Shown here: one piece after another, positions 45,401-53,664 of the stretch | Numbering within the stretch: the stretch's first letter is position 1 | How the letters are laid out: each line of letters opens with the position of its first letter | Assembly (NCBI GenBank): GCA_934476515.1 | Contig: CAKSNZ010000005.1 | Span: 1-64,000 of the forward strand | DNA length: 64,000 nucleotides | Source of the DNA: an uncultured Ruminococcus sp. | Lineage (GTDB): Bacteria; Bacillota; Clostridia; Oscillospirales; Acutalibacteraceae | Reading direction: 5' to 3' | Translations under genes and position numbers: made by a program | The notes under the pieces: model-generated | Seen by the model: only the letters and a program-made list of their open reading frames with translations | What the model was told of the DNA's origin: nothing | Databases searched by the model: none

Positions 45401-45994
45401 ATGAATAAAATTTTTTTGATAATTAAGACAATAACAATAATTGCATTTGGAGTTTTTGGAGGATATTTATTATATTACTTTGTATTGATGGATATTGCCG
45501 ATGTATATTTAGATTCAACTAGTAATTCATATTTCTTTTCTTCTGTTTTATTGTTGATTTTATCTATCTCCAGTGTTGTTTTTATTTTATTTATGGTAAC
45601 TGGTTATCATGTTAATAAAAAAGTATTTTATGTAGTTTTATGTGCATATTTTATTGTATTATTTTTTATACTGTTTGGTAGACCAATATTGGTAAGGAAA
45701 TTTAATTTTAACTTAATTGCATCATTACAAGAACTAACTACCGACTCAGAATCATTATTACAGTTTATCCTAAATATAATTGTGTTAATGCCAATAGCAT
45801 ATTTCTTTAAGAATAAGGGTGTAATTTTTACAGAACTTATTTTCTTAGCAATTTCCTTTGGCATAGAAATTATGCAGTATATAACTGCAAGAGGTTTCTT
45901 TGACATTATTGATATTTTGTGTTATATGATTGGTATGAATTTGGCATATCTATTCTTTAAGTTAACTAAAGTCGATATAGTAAAAAGAAAATAA
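45401..45994 (+). CDS. VanZ family membrane protein
   Basis: 197 aa with about five membrane helices. The C-terminal half has the VanZ pattern: NIIVLMPIAYFF near residue 127, then IEIMQYITARGFFDIIDILC near 151-170. VanZ of Enterococcus confers low-level teicoplanin resistance by an unclear route; most chromosomal homologues have unknown roles at the cell envelope. GGGTGATA precedes the ATG 4 nt after the secreted-protein gene, so both probably form one operon. No other van genes are present, so resistance should not be inferred. Confidence 0.82.
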   Translation: MNKIFLIIKTITIIAFGVFGGYLLYYFVLMDIADVYLDSTSNSYFFSSVLLLILSISSVVFILFMVTGYHVNKKVFYVVLCAYFIVLFFILFGRPILVRKFNFNLIASLQELTTDSESLLQFILNIIVLMPIAYFFKNKGVIFTELIFLAISFGIEIMQYITARGFFDIIDILCYMIGMNLAYLFFKLTKVDIVKRK

Positions 45995-46002
45995 GCATAA
46001 AG

Positions 46003-46030
46003 AAAAGACCTGATTATTCAGGCCTTTTTT
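46003..46030. terminator. Terminator between convergent VanZ and gpsA genes
   Basis: AAAAGACCTGA / TCAGGCCTTTT with one mismatch around loop TTAT. T-run on the forward side and A-run on the other, so it may serve both strands. Confidence 0.75.
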
Positions 46031-46050
46031 ATGTAAATATAAAATTTTAA

Positions 46051-47013
46051 TTAAAATTCACTTCTAACATCTCTCTTAAACAGAGCGTCAAGTGCAGGAG
46101 TGATTTCTTTATTTTCAAATAGAACTTCATATAGCTGATTAACAATAGGCATTTCCACACCCATCTTCTTAGCTAATTTGTAAATTGCCTTAGTTGTCAT
46201 AACACCCTCAGCAAGTTTTTCAAACTTTTTACCTTTAATCAGTTGTTCACCGTACATTCTGTTGTGACTCCATTTAGAGAACAAAGTAGCCTCATAGTCA
46301 CCAAGATGACAAAGTCCATATGCACTCATTTCATTACCACCCATAACCTTAATAAGGGCAGCAACCTCTCTAGGTGCTCTAGCCATTAAACCACCTTTTA
46401 GGCTTGTATATCCAAGTCCATCAAGCATACCGGCACAAATGCCAATAACATTCTTTGCAGCAGCACCGATTTCTGTACCGATTAAATCTGTACCTATGTA
46501 AAAACGAATAAGCTCACTGTTAAATTCTTTAACCAGCTTTCTCTTAACTTCTTCATCCTCACTGTCAATAACCATACAGTTAGGAATACCTCTTACATAG
46601 TCTTGTGGATGTCCCGGACCAACCCAAACTGCAACCTTAGTTTTGTCTTTGTCAATAAACTCACTTACAACTTCACTAAGTCTTTCTCCGGTAGTTTCTT
46701 CAATACCTTTCATACATAGTACAATAGTTTTTCCGGTAAGGTCGTACTTAGCAATATCAGTCATATATTCTCTAAGGTGCTGACAACTAATAGAAATAAT
46801 AATAACCTCAGCCCTTTCAACTGAATACTTAAGGTCAGAAGAAACCTCAATAGAGTCAGGGTAGGAAAGGTAGTCGTTCTTTCTGTTGTTCTTTAGAGCA
46901 ATAAATTCAGGTGCATTTTCCAGTCCTCCGGAAAGTACATCATGACCGATTTTGTCAAGATACCAGGCAATACAACTGCCCCAGCGTCCACATCCAAGTA
47001 CAGATATTTTCAT
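46051..47013 (-). CDS. gpsA: NAD(P)H-dependent glycerol-3-phosphate dehydrogenase
   Basis: 320 aa. Rossmann motif GCGRWGSCIA at residues 7-16 (GAGSWG in most homologues), VLCMKGIEETTG near 97, WVGPGHPQDY near 129-138, the catalytic Lys in GAAAKNVIGICAGMLDGLG near 189-207, and KGGLMARAPREVAALI near 211. Reduces dihydroxyacetone phosphate to sn-glycerol-3-phosphate for phospholipid synthesis. The GCGRWG and HPQDY variants mark a Clostridial subgroup. Upstream on the same strand is the 6S-like RNA. Confidence 0.93.
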   Translation of the reverse strand: MKISVLGCGRWGSCIAWYLDKIGHDVLSGGLENAPEFIALKNNRKNDYLSYPDSIEVSSDLKYSVERAEVIIISISCQHLREYMTDIAKYDLTGKTIVLCMKGIEETTGERLSEVVSEFIDKDKTKVAVWVGPGHPQDYVRGIPNCMVIDSEDEEVKRKLVKEFNSELIRFYIGTDLIGTEIGAAAKNVIGICAGMLDGLGYTSLKGGLMARAPREVAALIKVMGGNEMSAYGLCHLGDYEATLFSKWSHNRMYGEQLIKGKKFEKLAEGVMTTKAIYKLAKKMGVEMPIVNQLYEVLFENKEITPALDALFKRDVRSEF

Positions 47014-47044
47014 ATATAAAGTCCTCGCAAATTTAAAAAATTAT

Positions 47045-47200
47045 AGAAAAACCCCACCTGACCGTAAATGCTTAAATATAACCTGCCTACAAAATGACAG
47101 GTGGGTGCACTCCCAACAGCTTTAGGATCCCTAATGAATCATAAGGTCTTCAACACCGCATATGGAGTCCGTGCTCCCTTTTAAAAAGTTGTAGGGTTAT
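47045..47200 (-). ncRNA. ssrS: Structured noncoding RNA, probably 6S RNA (SsrS)
   Basis: This 155-bp intergenic stretch has no open frame but dense complementarity. On the reverse strand the ends AACCCUAC and GUGGGGUU can pair, CCCACCUG (47105-47098) pairs with CAGGUGGG (47060-47053), and UUAGG-GAU-CCUAA forms another stem; a U-run follows the last arm, as at a terminator. The long-rod layout and internal sequence near GUUGGGAGUGCACCCACC resemble Clostridial 6S RNA, which binds the sigma-A polymerase holoenzyme. TTGCGA-N17-TACAAC (47216-47188, reverse strand) is a possible promoter and would place the 5' end nearer 47181. The ends, and the family name, are from memory and not from a covariance search. 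Confidence 0.6.
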
Positions 47201-47241
47201 TTTCGCATATTCGCAAATCAGGTAGGGGGATAAACTAAATT

Positions 47242-47544
47242 TTAGATTTCATCCTCGTCATCGAAAAGTTTTTCAAAGTTAGCTTCAAACTTTTCTGCTA
47301 AATAATCTAGTAAATCTTCATCGTCAATTTCAGCAAATTCTTCTTCACCATTATCGTTGATGATAGCTTCCATAATATAGTATTCTCCGGCATCGTTTAC
47401 ACTATCCTCAGGATTTTCATAAAATGGATAAAGTGCATAATATTCACTATCTTCATGTTCAATAGTGTCCAGAATTTCAAAGCTGTGTTCATTACCTTCA
47501 TCATCAATAAGTGTGATAAGATCAGGTGCAAATTCATTGTTCAT
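47242..47544 (-). CDS. DUF1292 family protein
   Basis: 100 aa, very acidic. LITLIDDEGNEHSFEILDTI at residues 10-29 and a middle segment YYALYPFYENPED are the DUF1292 pattern (YrzB-like). Cytoplasmic, function unknown, widespread in Firmicutes, usually with the Holliday-junction resolvase YrrK and alaS; here it is separate. AGGTGAAGC precedes the ATG on the reverse strand. Confidence 0.9.
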   Translation of the reverse strand: MNNEFAPDLITLIDDEGNEHSFEILDTIEHEDSEYYALYPFYENPEDSVNDAGEYYIMEAIINDNGEEEFAEIDDEDLLDYLAEKFEANFEKLFDDEDEI

Positions 47545-47659
47545 TTAGCTTCACCTCAATTTCTATACATATATTTTACCCAACTAAGTACCATAAGTCA
47601 AGGGAAAATATGTGTAAAATTTCAAAAAATAATTTAATATATGAATTAATTATTTTTTA

Positions 47660-47688
47660 TTGATTTAATGGAGTTCTTGATATATAAT
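47660..47688 (+). promoter_or_regulatory. Sigma-A promoter of the sugar transferase operon
   Basis: TTGATT (47660-47665), 17-nt spacer, consensus TATAAT (47683-47688), 45 nt before the TTG start codon. Confidence 0.7.
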
Positions 47689-47732
47689 ATAACTTATGTA
47701 TGTGCATTTTATTCTAGAACGGAGAATTTATT

Positions 47733-48419
47733 TTGTTAAAAGATTTTGATAAACTCCCTAAGGAGTTTCAGTGTCCGGAAGTTAAGAAATATTACGATAT
47801 ATTAAAAAAGAAAAAAACAAGTATTATTCTTAAGAGAATATCTGATATTATCTTGTCAATTATTTTGATTATATTACTTGCAATACCAATGCTTGTAATT
47901 GCTTTTGTTATTAAGATTAGTGCCACCAAAGGCCCTGTGTTTTATAAGCAAGAGCGTGTTACTAAGTACGGTAAGCACTTTATGATTTTGAAATTCAGAA
48001 CAATGATTGTTGGTTCTGACCAGTGTGGTGAACTTCTTACCAAGGAAGGTGACGAAAGAGTTACCCTAATCGGTAGAGCATTAAGAAAGTATAGACTTGA
48101 CGAATTACCACAGATTTTCCATGTACTAACAGGTAAAATGACTATAGTAGGTACAAGACCTGAGGTTGTAAAATATGTTGAGCAGTATAAGCCGGTGTAT
48201 TACGCAACACTTCTTTTACCTGCCGGTATTACAAGCTTTGCTTCAATTAAGTATAAGGATGAGGACAAACTCCTTAAAGAGGGTGATGATGTTGATGCAA
48301 CTTATATCAACAAAATTCTCCCGGATAAAATGCGATATAATTTAAAGTATCTTCAAAGATTTAGATTAAGAAGAGATTTTAGCTTAATGCTAAAGACTGT
48401 TAAAGAAGTATTTAAATGA
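47733..48419 (+). CDS. Undecaprenyl-phosphate sugar phosphotransferase (bacterial sugar transferase family)
   Basis: 228 aa. One membrane helix (about residues 38-62) followed by the PF02397 domain with GPVFYKQERVTKYGKHFMI near 70-88, KFRTMIVGSD near 90, RKYRLDELPQIFHVLTGKM near 123-141 and GTRPEVVKYV near 145. It transfers a sugar-1-phosphate to undecaprenyl phosphate, the first step of a surface-polysaccharide repeat unit. TTG start with CGGAG about 8-12 nt upstream. Followed by a ligase/polymerase-like gene. Confidence 0.93.
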   Translation: MLKDFDKLPKEFQCPEVKKYYDILKKKKTSIILKRISDIILSIILIILLAIPMLVIAFVIKISATKGPVFYKQERVTKYGKHFMILKFRTMIVGSDQCGELLTKEGDERVTLIGRALRKYRLDELPQIFHVLTGKMTIVGTRPEVVKYVEQYKPVYYATLLLPAGITSFASIKYKDEDKLLKEGDDVDATYINKILPDKMRYNLKYLQRFRLRRDFSLMLKTVKEVFK

Positions 48420-48426
48420 TAGGGAG

Positions 48427-49902
48427 GTGGGCAAAATTAGCCTACTGAATAACTCAAGCTATTTTAGAGTAAGTTTTATTTTATGTTTGTTTTTTACTAA
48501 TGTAGCCTTTCTTCAAATACCGGCTTATTGTTTTTTAATTATCCTTGCTATTTGGGGAATTTATCTTACTATTAGGAATATAGTGAAGTATAAAGCATAC
48601 AAAAAAATGGAATTTGGTTTGTGGGCAATGGCTTTTTTAGGTGTTAACCTTATTACAGCCCTTATCCATATTACAGATAATTTCCTAATAAATATGCTGT
48701 TCTTTATTTTTGTTATGGTATGTTTCTTTGTTTTTTATGGAGCATATATTGAGAAAAGTACCGGCATAAAGCATGAACTGTATACGGTTGCAAGAATTTT
48801 TCTTTATATGGTAACATTAATGCAAGTAGTAGGCATTGCTTGTCTTGTGTTTAATGTTTCTTACCACAATGAATGGATAGACTTAATTGTATATGAAAAC
48901 AGATTTACAGGTCTTTTTATTAATCCTAACCTTTGTGGCTTTGCATCTGTATTTGTTGTATTTTGTGTGCATATACTAACAATACATAAGTTTGACAGTA
49001 AGTATTCTGCTTTACCTGCTACATCAAGAATTTGGCTTTCATCAGGTCTGTTTATTAATATTCTGACTTTATTCTTGTGTGACAGTAATGCAAGTATGGT
49101 TTTGTTCCTTTGTTATGTTATTGTCTTCGTTGTTACAAAGTTTATCACTTCAAGAGGTGACTATAAGAAAAAACAACTGATACTGAGATTTCTTTCCACA
49201 TTAGTTGCCGGTGTTGTTATTATTTGTTGCACATATTTCCTAAGAAGTATTTGCCAAATCGGTGTATCAACACTTATTAATTCTAATAGCAATATTATTC
49301 TTTCAGACAGTGATGTAGGTTCAAATATAACAACAGTATTACCGGAAAATTCTGATGTTACTTTTGAACATGAAAATTCTAATGTTGATTCCGGTAGATT
49401 TACTTTGTGGAATCAAGCAGTGACTATTTTCTCCCATCATCCTGTAATGGGTATCGGTAAGGGTAATATCCTAAGCTATAGCTACAAGTATATTGATGGT
49501 GGTATGCATTTTGCTAACCTATATAGTGGTGACTTTGCAAGTATGTTTGCCTCTTTTACAACAGATATTCACAATGCATACATAACTATCCTTGTATGTT
49601 CAGGTATAATTGGATTTTTGTTGTTTATGATTTTTGCCTTTAGAAACGGTGTATCAATTACAAAGTATTTGTTTAGAAAAGGTAAAGAACTTGAACATGG
49701 CATTTTCCCATGTCTATTTAGTTTTATTGTGTCATATCTGGTGTTTGCTTGTTTTGAGAAAGCACTGGTTTTTGATATATCATTTATGGTAATAATTTTC
49801 TGGTTTATTTTAGGTCAGATTATGTGCTATAATGTAAGAGAAAAGGAAGAACCACTTAAGGAATTTTCCTTTAAAGAAAGCGTTAGAAAAAACCTATTGT
49901 AA
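48427..49902 (+). CDS. O-antigen ligase/polymerase-like membrane protein
   Basis: About 490 aa with about twelve membrane helices and a large outer loop (residues 285-330 then SGRFTLWNQAVTIFSHHPVMG near 320-340), the WaaL/Wzy pattern. It should join or polymerise lipid-linked glycans outside the membrane. The start is unclear: GTG 48427 overlaps AGGGAGG itself, and no ATG, GTG or TTG lies at usual spacing; ATT at 48435 would be well placed. Upstream frame is closed by TAA at 48391. Same operon as the sugar transferase. Confidence 0.83.
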   Translation: MGKISLLNNSSYFRVSFILCLFFTNVAFLQIPAYCFLIILAIWGIYLTIRNIVKYKAYKKMEFGLWAMAFLGVNLITALIHITDNFLINMLFFIFVMVCFFVFYGAYIEKSTGIKHELYTVARIFLYMVTLMQVVGIACLVFNVSYHNEWIDLIVYENRFTGLFINPNLCGFASVFVVFCVHILTIHKFDSKYSALPATSRIWLSSGLFINILTLFLCDSNASMVLFLCYVIVFVVTKFITSRGDYKKKQLILRFLSTLVAGVVIICCTYFLRSICQIGVSTLINSNSNIILSDSDVGSNITTVLPENSDVTFEHENSNVDSGRFTLWNQAVTIFSHHPVMGIGKGNILSYSYKYIDGGMHFANLYSGDFASMFASFTTDIHNAYITILVCSGIIGFLLFMIFAFRNGVSITKYLFRKGKELEHGIFPCLFSFIVSYLVFACFEKALVFDISFMVIIFWFILGQIMCYNVREKEEPLKEFSFKESVRKNLL

Positions 49903-49924
49903 AATTTAGCAAAAGGTGATTTTT

Positions 49925-50413
49925 ATGAAGTTCTATTTTAGCAAAGATACTTCAACAGTAAATTCAAGATTTGTAATTTATGATGAACTAGGTCATGTAA
50001 AGTGCTATGTGCTAAGGGACTATAGCCATTCATATTGGAATCTTGTTATTACAGACATTAGCTTTAATAAGCTGTGTACAATTTATTCTGTACCATTGCC
50101 ATTTATGAAAGCTTTTACAATTAAAAATAATAATAGTACCATAAGACTTGTTTTTAACAAAAATAAGTTTAGACCAATGTGCTATTATTACGGTATTAGT
50201 TGGAGAATTTGTGGCGATATTCTTGGCAAAAATTTTGAAATTAGAGATACAGATAACTCAGTTCTCTTAACTCATTACAAGAAATGGGCAGATTTATCAA
50301 AAGGCTATGAAATCAATATAACCGATAATGGGAGAGAAGTTTTTCTCCTTGCATCAGTTGTATGTGTTCATTTAATAGAAACAAACGAAAAGAAACAATT
50401 AGTAAAAGTGTGA
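49925..50413 (+). CDS. LURP-one-related (tubby-like beta-barrel) protein
   Basis: 162 aa from ATG 49925 with AAAGGTGA 5 nt upstream; an ATG at 49916 lacks it. No membrane segment. Repeating beta-strand patterns (FVIYDELGHVKCYVLRD; FEIRDTDNSVLLTHYKKW; YEINITDNGREVFLLASVV) match the LOR/DUF567 barrel related to phospholipid scramblases. Such proteins are poorly characterised in bacteria. It is the third gene of the polysaccharide operon. I am only moderately sure of the family. Confidence 0.6.
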   Translation: MKFYFSKDTSTVNSRFVIYDELGHVKCYVLRDYSHSYWNLVITDISFNKLCTIYSVPLPFMKAFTIKNNNSTIRLVFNKNKFRPMCYYYGISWRICGDILGKNFEIRDTDNSVLLTHYKKWADLSKGYEINITDNGREVFLLASVVCVHLIETNEKKQLVKV

Positions 50414-50422
50414 GGTATTATT

Positions 50423-50905
50423 ATGAATAAGTTACTTAAATTATTATCCGAAAATTCAAAATATACAACATCAGAACTTGCGTTAATTCTAAGTGAGCCT
50501 GAAGACTATATTAAGGCTCAAATTAAGGAATATGAAGAAAAAGGTATCATCAAAGGTTACAAGGCAGTTGTAAACTGGGAAAAGCTAGAAGACAAAGATG
50601 TTTCTGCTATTATTGAAGTTAAGGTTGCTCCTGAACCAGAAACAGGCTTTGACAAGATTGCAGAGAAGATTATGGCTTTTGATGAAGTTGAAACAGTAAA
50701 CCTAATTGCAGGTACTTATGACCTTTCTCTAGTTGTTACAGGTAAGACTATGAATGATGTTGCATCATTTGTTAGCAGAAGACTATCACCTTTAGCAAAT
50801 GTTCTATCATGCCAAACTAACTTTATCCTAAAGAATTACAAAGAGGGTGGCGTTATTATGGCAGAAACTATTGAAGAAGAAGATAAAAGGAGCCTTGTAT
50901 TATAA
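50423..50905 (+). CDS. Lrp/AsnC family transcriptional regulator
   Basis: 160 aa. N-terminal helix-turn-helix (LLKLLSENSKYTTSELALIL) and RAM effector domain from about residue 60 (DVSAIIEVKVAPE, VETVNLIAGTYDLSLVVTGK). Feast/famine regulators sense amino acids. Its stop overlaps the aminotransferase start by one base (TAATGG), so the pair is one unit and probably autoregulated, with the aminotransferase product or substrate as effector. Confidence 0.93.
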   Translation: MNKLLKLLSENSKYTTSELALILSEPEDYIKAQIKEYEEKGIIKGYKAVVNWEKLEDKDVSAIIEVKVAPEPETGFDKIAEKIMAFDEVETVNLIAGTYDLSLVVTGKTMNDVASFVSRRLSPLANVLSCQTNFILKNYKEGGVIMAETIEEEDKRSLVL

Positions 50906-52089
50906 TGGATTATTCAAAGGTACTCAACAGTAAAATCGTTTCTGTTAAGCCATCAGGTATTAGAAAGTTCTTTGATATTGCTGCTGAGATGGACAATGTT
51001 ATTTCTCTTTCAGTAGGTGAACCTGATTTTAAGACACCTTGGCATGTTAGAGAAGAAGGTATCTCTTCACTACAACTGGGCAAAACTTGGTATACACCAA
51101 ACAGAGGTTTGTCTATTTTAAGAGATGAAATTACTAAGTATATTGACCGTAGATTCGGTATTAAATATGAACCACTTTCACAGGTACTTGTTACTGTTGG
51201 TGGTAGTGAAGCTATTGATGTAGCAATTCGTTGTTTAGCAGGTCCGGGAGATGAAGTTATCATTCCTCAACCATCATTTGTATGTTATGAACCACTAACA
51301 GAAATGGCAGGTGCTACTCCTGTACTAATGGATACTAAGGTTGAGAATGAATTTAGAATTGTTCCTGAAGACCTAGAAAAAGCTATTACAGACAAGACAA
51401 AACTACTTATTCTTCCTTATCCTAATAACCCAACCGGTGGTATTATGGAAAAGAAAGACCTAGAAGCAATTGCTGAAGTTATCAAGAAACATGACTTAAT
51501 GGTTCTTTCTGATGAAATCTATGCAGAACTTACATATACAAAGGAAAAACATACTTCAATTACTAATATTGAGGGTATGTATGAGAGAACTATTGTTGTT
51601 AATGGTTTCAGTAAAACATACGCAATGACAGGCTGGAGACTTGGTTATGCCCTTGGTCCTAAGGAAATTATTTCCCAAATGACTAAGCTACATCAGTTCT
51701 GTATTATGAGTGCTCCAACAACTGCACAGTATGCTGCTATTGAGGCTCTTCGTCATGGTGATGATGATATTGAAAGTATGAAAGACGAATATGAAATGCG
51801 TAAGCATTTTATTGTAGGTTCATTTGATAAACTGGGACTTGACTGCTTTGAACCAAAGGGTGCTTTCTACTGTTTCCCTTGTATCAAGAGTACAGGCCTT
51901 TCATCAGAAGAATTCTGCACCAGACTCATTAAAGAAAAGCACGTTGCAGTTGTTCCGGGCAATGCTTTTGGTGAATGTGGTGAGGGCTTTATCAGAGTTT
52001 CTTACTGCAATAGCCTAAAGAATATTGCTGAAGCTATGAGAAGAATTGAAGAATTCCTAGTGGAGTTAAAAGATGGAAATAAAGGTTAA
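50905..52089 (+). CDS. PLP-dependent class I aminotransferase
   Basis: 394 aa, fold-type I. N-terminal VISLSVGEPDFKTPWHVRE near residues 32-50, PNNPTGG near 173, LSDEIYAELTY near 201, and the PLP lysine in VNGFSKTYAMTGWRLGYA near 231-248 (K about 236). It resembles PatA/AspC-type enzymes that use aspartate or aromatic acids; substrate unsettled. Overlaps Lrp by one base and ispE by 17 nt. AAAAGGAG precedes the ATG. Confidence 0.92.
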   Translation: MDYSKVLNSKIVSVKPSGIRKFFDIAAEMDNVISLSVGEPDFKTPWHVREEGISSLQLGKTWYTPNRGLSILRDEITKYIDRRFGIKYEPLSQVLVTVGGSEAIDVAIRCLAGPGDEVIIPQPSFVCYEPLTEMAGATPVLMDTKVENEFRIVPEDLEKAITDKTKLLILPYPNNPTGGIMEKKDLEAIAEVIKKHDLMVLSDEIYAELTYTKEKHTSITNIEGMYERTIVVNGFSKTYAMTGWRLGYALGPKEIISQMTKLHQFCIMSAPTTAQYAAIEALRHGDDDIESMKDEYEMRKHFIVGSFDKLGLDCFEPKGAFYCFPCIKSTGLSSEEFCTRLIKEKHVAVVPGNAFGECGEGFIRVSYCNSLKNIAEAMRRIEEFLVELKDGNKG

Positions 52090-52948
52090 TGCACCGGCAA
52101 AAGTAAATCTTGCAGTTGATGTACTTGGCAGAAGACCTGACGGCTATCATTCTGTCAGTTTGGTGTTACAGGCAATTTCTTTAAGTGATACAATAACTAT
52201 CACTACAACAGATACTAAAGAAATTACAGTTACTTGTAACGACAGTAATGTTCCGACTGATAAGACAAATATTGTGTATAAATCAGCAGAAAGATTTTTC
52301 AGATATACTAAGGTTGAGAATGAAGGTATCAATATTGATATTCACAAGGTTGTACCTTCACAAGCAGGTCTTGGTGGTGGTAGCTCAGATGGTGCTGCCA
52401 CTGTAATGGGACTTAATAAGCTATATAACACCAGACTTAAGAATAAAGATATGGAAGAAATTTGTTCTTATATTGGAGCAGATGTGCCATTCTTTATTAA
52501 TGGTGGTACTCAACTTGCAACAGGTATCGGTACAGATATGGAGAAACTTCATTCTATGCCTGAATGTACAATAGTTATTTGTAAACCTGATGTAAATGTA
52601 TCCACCAAAGAGGCCTATGACGCTATAGATGCACAACCACCTAAACAGTTTAAATATTCCGATGAACTTATTAAGGGTATTTATATGCGTAGCCTAAATT
52701 CAGTTTGTACTTCAATGTACAATGACTTTGATGTTTTTCTTGATATTAAGGAAGTTAACGATATTAAGAAATTAATGTATAAACTAAAGGCTAACGGTGC
52801 TTGTATGAGTGGTTCAGGCTCAGCAGTTTTTGGTGTGTTTAAAAAAGAAAAGAATGCTATTAAGTGTGTAGAAAAGTTAAAAGAAACCTACCCACAGACA
52901 TTCTTATGCAAACCAATCAAGAATGGTTGTTCAATTATAACTGAATAA
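52073..52948 (+). CDS. ispE: 4-diphosphocytidyl-2-C-methyl-D-erythritol kinase
   Basis: 291 aa GHMP kinase. NAPAKVNLAVDVLGRRPDGYH near residues 4-24 contains the catalytic Lys region, the ATP loop is PSQAGLGGGSSDGAA near 90-104, and MSGSGSAVFGVF near 246. Fourth enzyme of the MEP isoprenoid pathway whose first enzyme, Dxs, is encoded at 22.9 kb. Starts inside the aminotransferase gene with AGTGGAG 8 nt upstream. Confidence 0.95.
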   Translation: MEIKVNAPAKVNLAVDVLGRRPDGYHSVSLVLQAISLSDTITITTTDTKEITVTCNDSNVPTDKTNIVYKSAERFFRYTKVENEGINIDIHKVVPSQAGLGGGSSDGAATVMGLNKLYNTRLKNKDMEEICSYIGADVPFFINGGTQLATGIGTDMEKLHSMPECTIVICKPDVNVSTKEAYDAIDAQPPKQFKYSDELIKGIYMRSLNSVCTSMYNDFDVFLDIKEVNDIKKLMYKLKANGACMSGSGSAVFGVFKKEKNAIKCVEKLKETYPQTFLCKPIKNGCSIITE

Positions 52949-52956
52949 AATTTATA

Positions 52957-52990
52957 AACCTGTCCATATTCTTATTGAAGGGCAGGTTTT
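52957..52990 (+). terminator. Terminator after ispE, within the spoIIR leader
   Basis: AACCTGTCC (52957-52965) / GGGCAGGTT (52980-52988), one G-T pair, then TTGT. The right arm lies within 16 nt of the spoIIR ATG and contains its only ribosome-site-like purines (GGGCAGG). Confidence 0.72.
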
Positions 52991-52995
52991 GTATT

Positions 52996-53586
52996 ATGAA
53001 AATATTATTAAAATCATTATCATTAGGTTTAATCTTAACAGTAATTTTTTCTTTAATTCCTTTTACTGCACAATGTAAGTCACTTGAGAAAGATATTTTT
53101 AGGTTACATATCCTAGCAAATTCCGACTTAGAAAGTGACCAAGAATTAAAATTAAAAGTTAGAGATAAGGTTCTTTCCTATACAGAAGATTTGTACAAAG
53201 ATTGTGAAACTAAGGAAGATACTATAAAGGTAACAGAAAATAACCTTGTCAACATCCTAAATGTAGCACAGAAAGAAGTGTATAACTTAGGTTACAACTA
53301 CAAGGTAAAAGGTGAAATTACAAATATGTATTTCAATACAAGACAGTATGGAAAATTTACTGTACCATCAGGTTTTTATGATGCATTGCGTATAACTATA
53401 GGTAAGGGGAAAGGTCACAATTGGTGGTGTGTAATGTACCCATCATTCTGTTTAGGTGAAAGCAGTGATTTGGAAAATTCCAACTTAACTGATGATGAAA
53501 AGACTTTGATTTCTGATAATGATAATTATAAAATCAAGTTTCAAGTAGTAGAGTGGTTTGAAAAAGTAAAATCATTTTTTAAATAA
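52996..53586 (+). CDS. spoIIR: Stage II sporulation protein R
   Basis: 196 aa from ATG 52996. N-terminal signal segment (residues 1-27), then the family core FRLHILANSDLESDQELKLK near 38-57 and KVRDKVLSYTEDLY; later PSGFYDALRITIGKGKGHNWW near 125. SpoIIR is made in the forespore under sigma-F and secreted to the intermembrane space, where it triggers SpoIIGA to process pro-sigma-E in the mother cell. No sigma-F promoter was found with confidence. The ribosome site is buried in the preceding hairpin. Confidence 0.95.
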   Translation: MKILLKSLSLGLILTVIFSLIPFTAQCKSLEKDIFRLHILANSDLESDQELKLKVRDKVLSYTEDLYKDCETKEDTIKVTENNLVNILNVAQKEVYNLGYNYKVKGEITNMYFNTRQYGKFTVPSGFYDALRITIGKGKGHNWWCVMYPSFCLGESSDLENSNLTDDEKTLISDNDNYKIKFQVVEWFEKVKSFFK

Positions 53587-53664
53587 TTTGAAGTTTTTTT
53601 AAAATTAAGATATAAGTCCCATTTTTGGGACAGTAGATGTGTTACAATATTTATGGTGATGTAA

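Noticed and set aside
45401-45994. Glycopeptide resistance locus suggested by VanZ
   Set aside because: No vanA/B ligase, vanH, vanX or regulators; lone VanZ-family proteins are common and not evidence of resistance.
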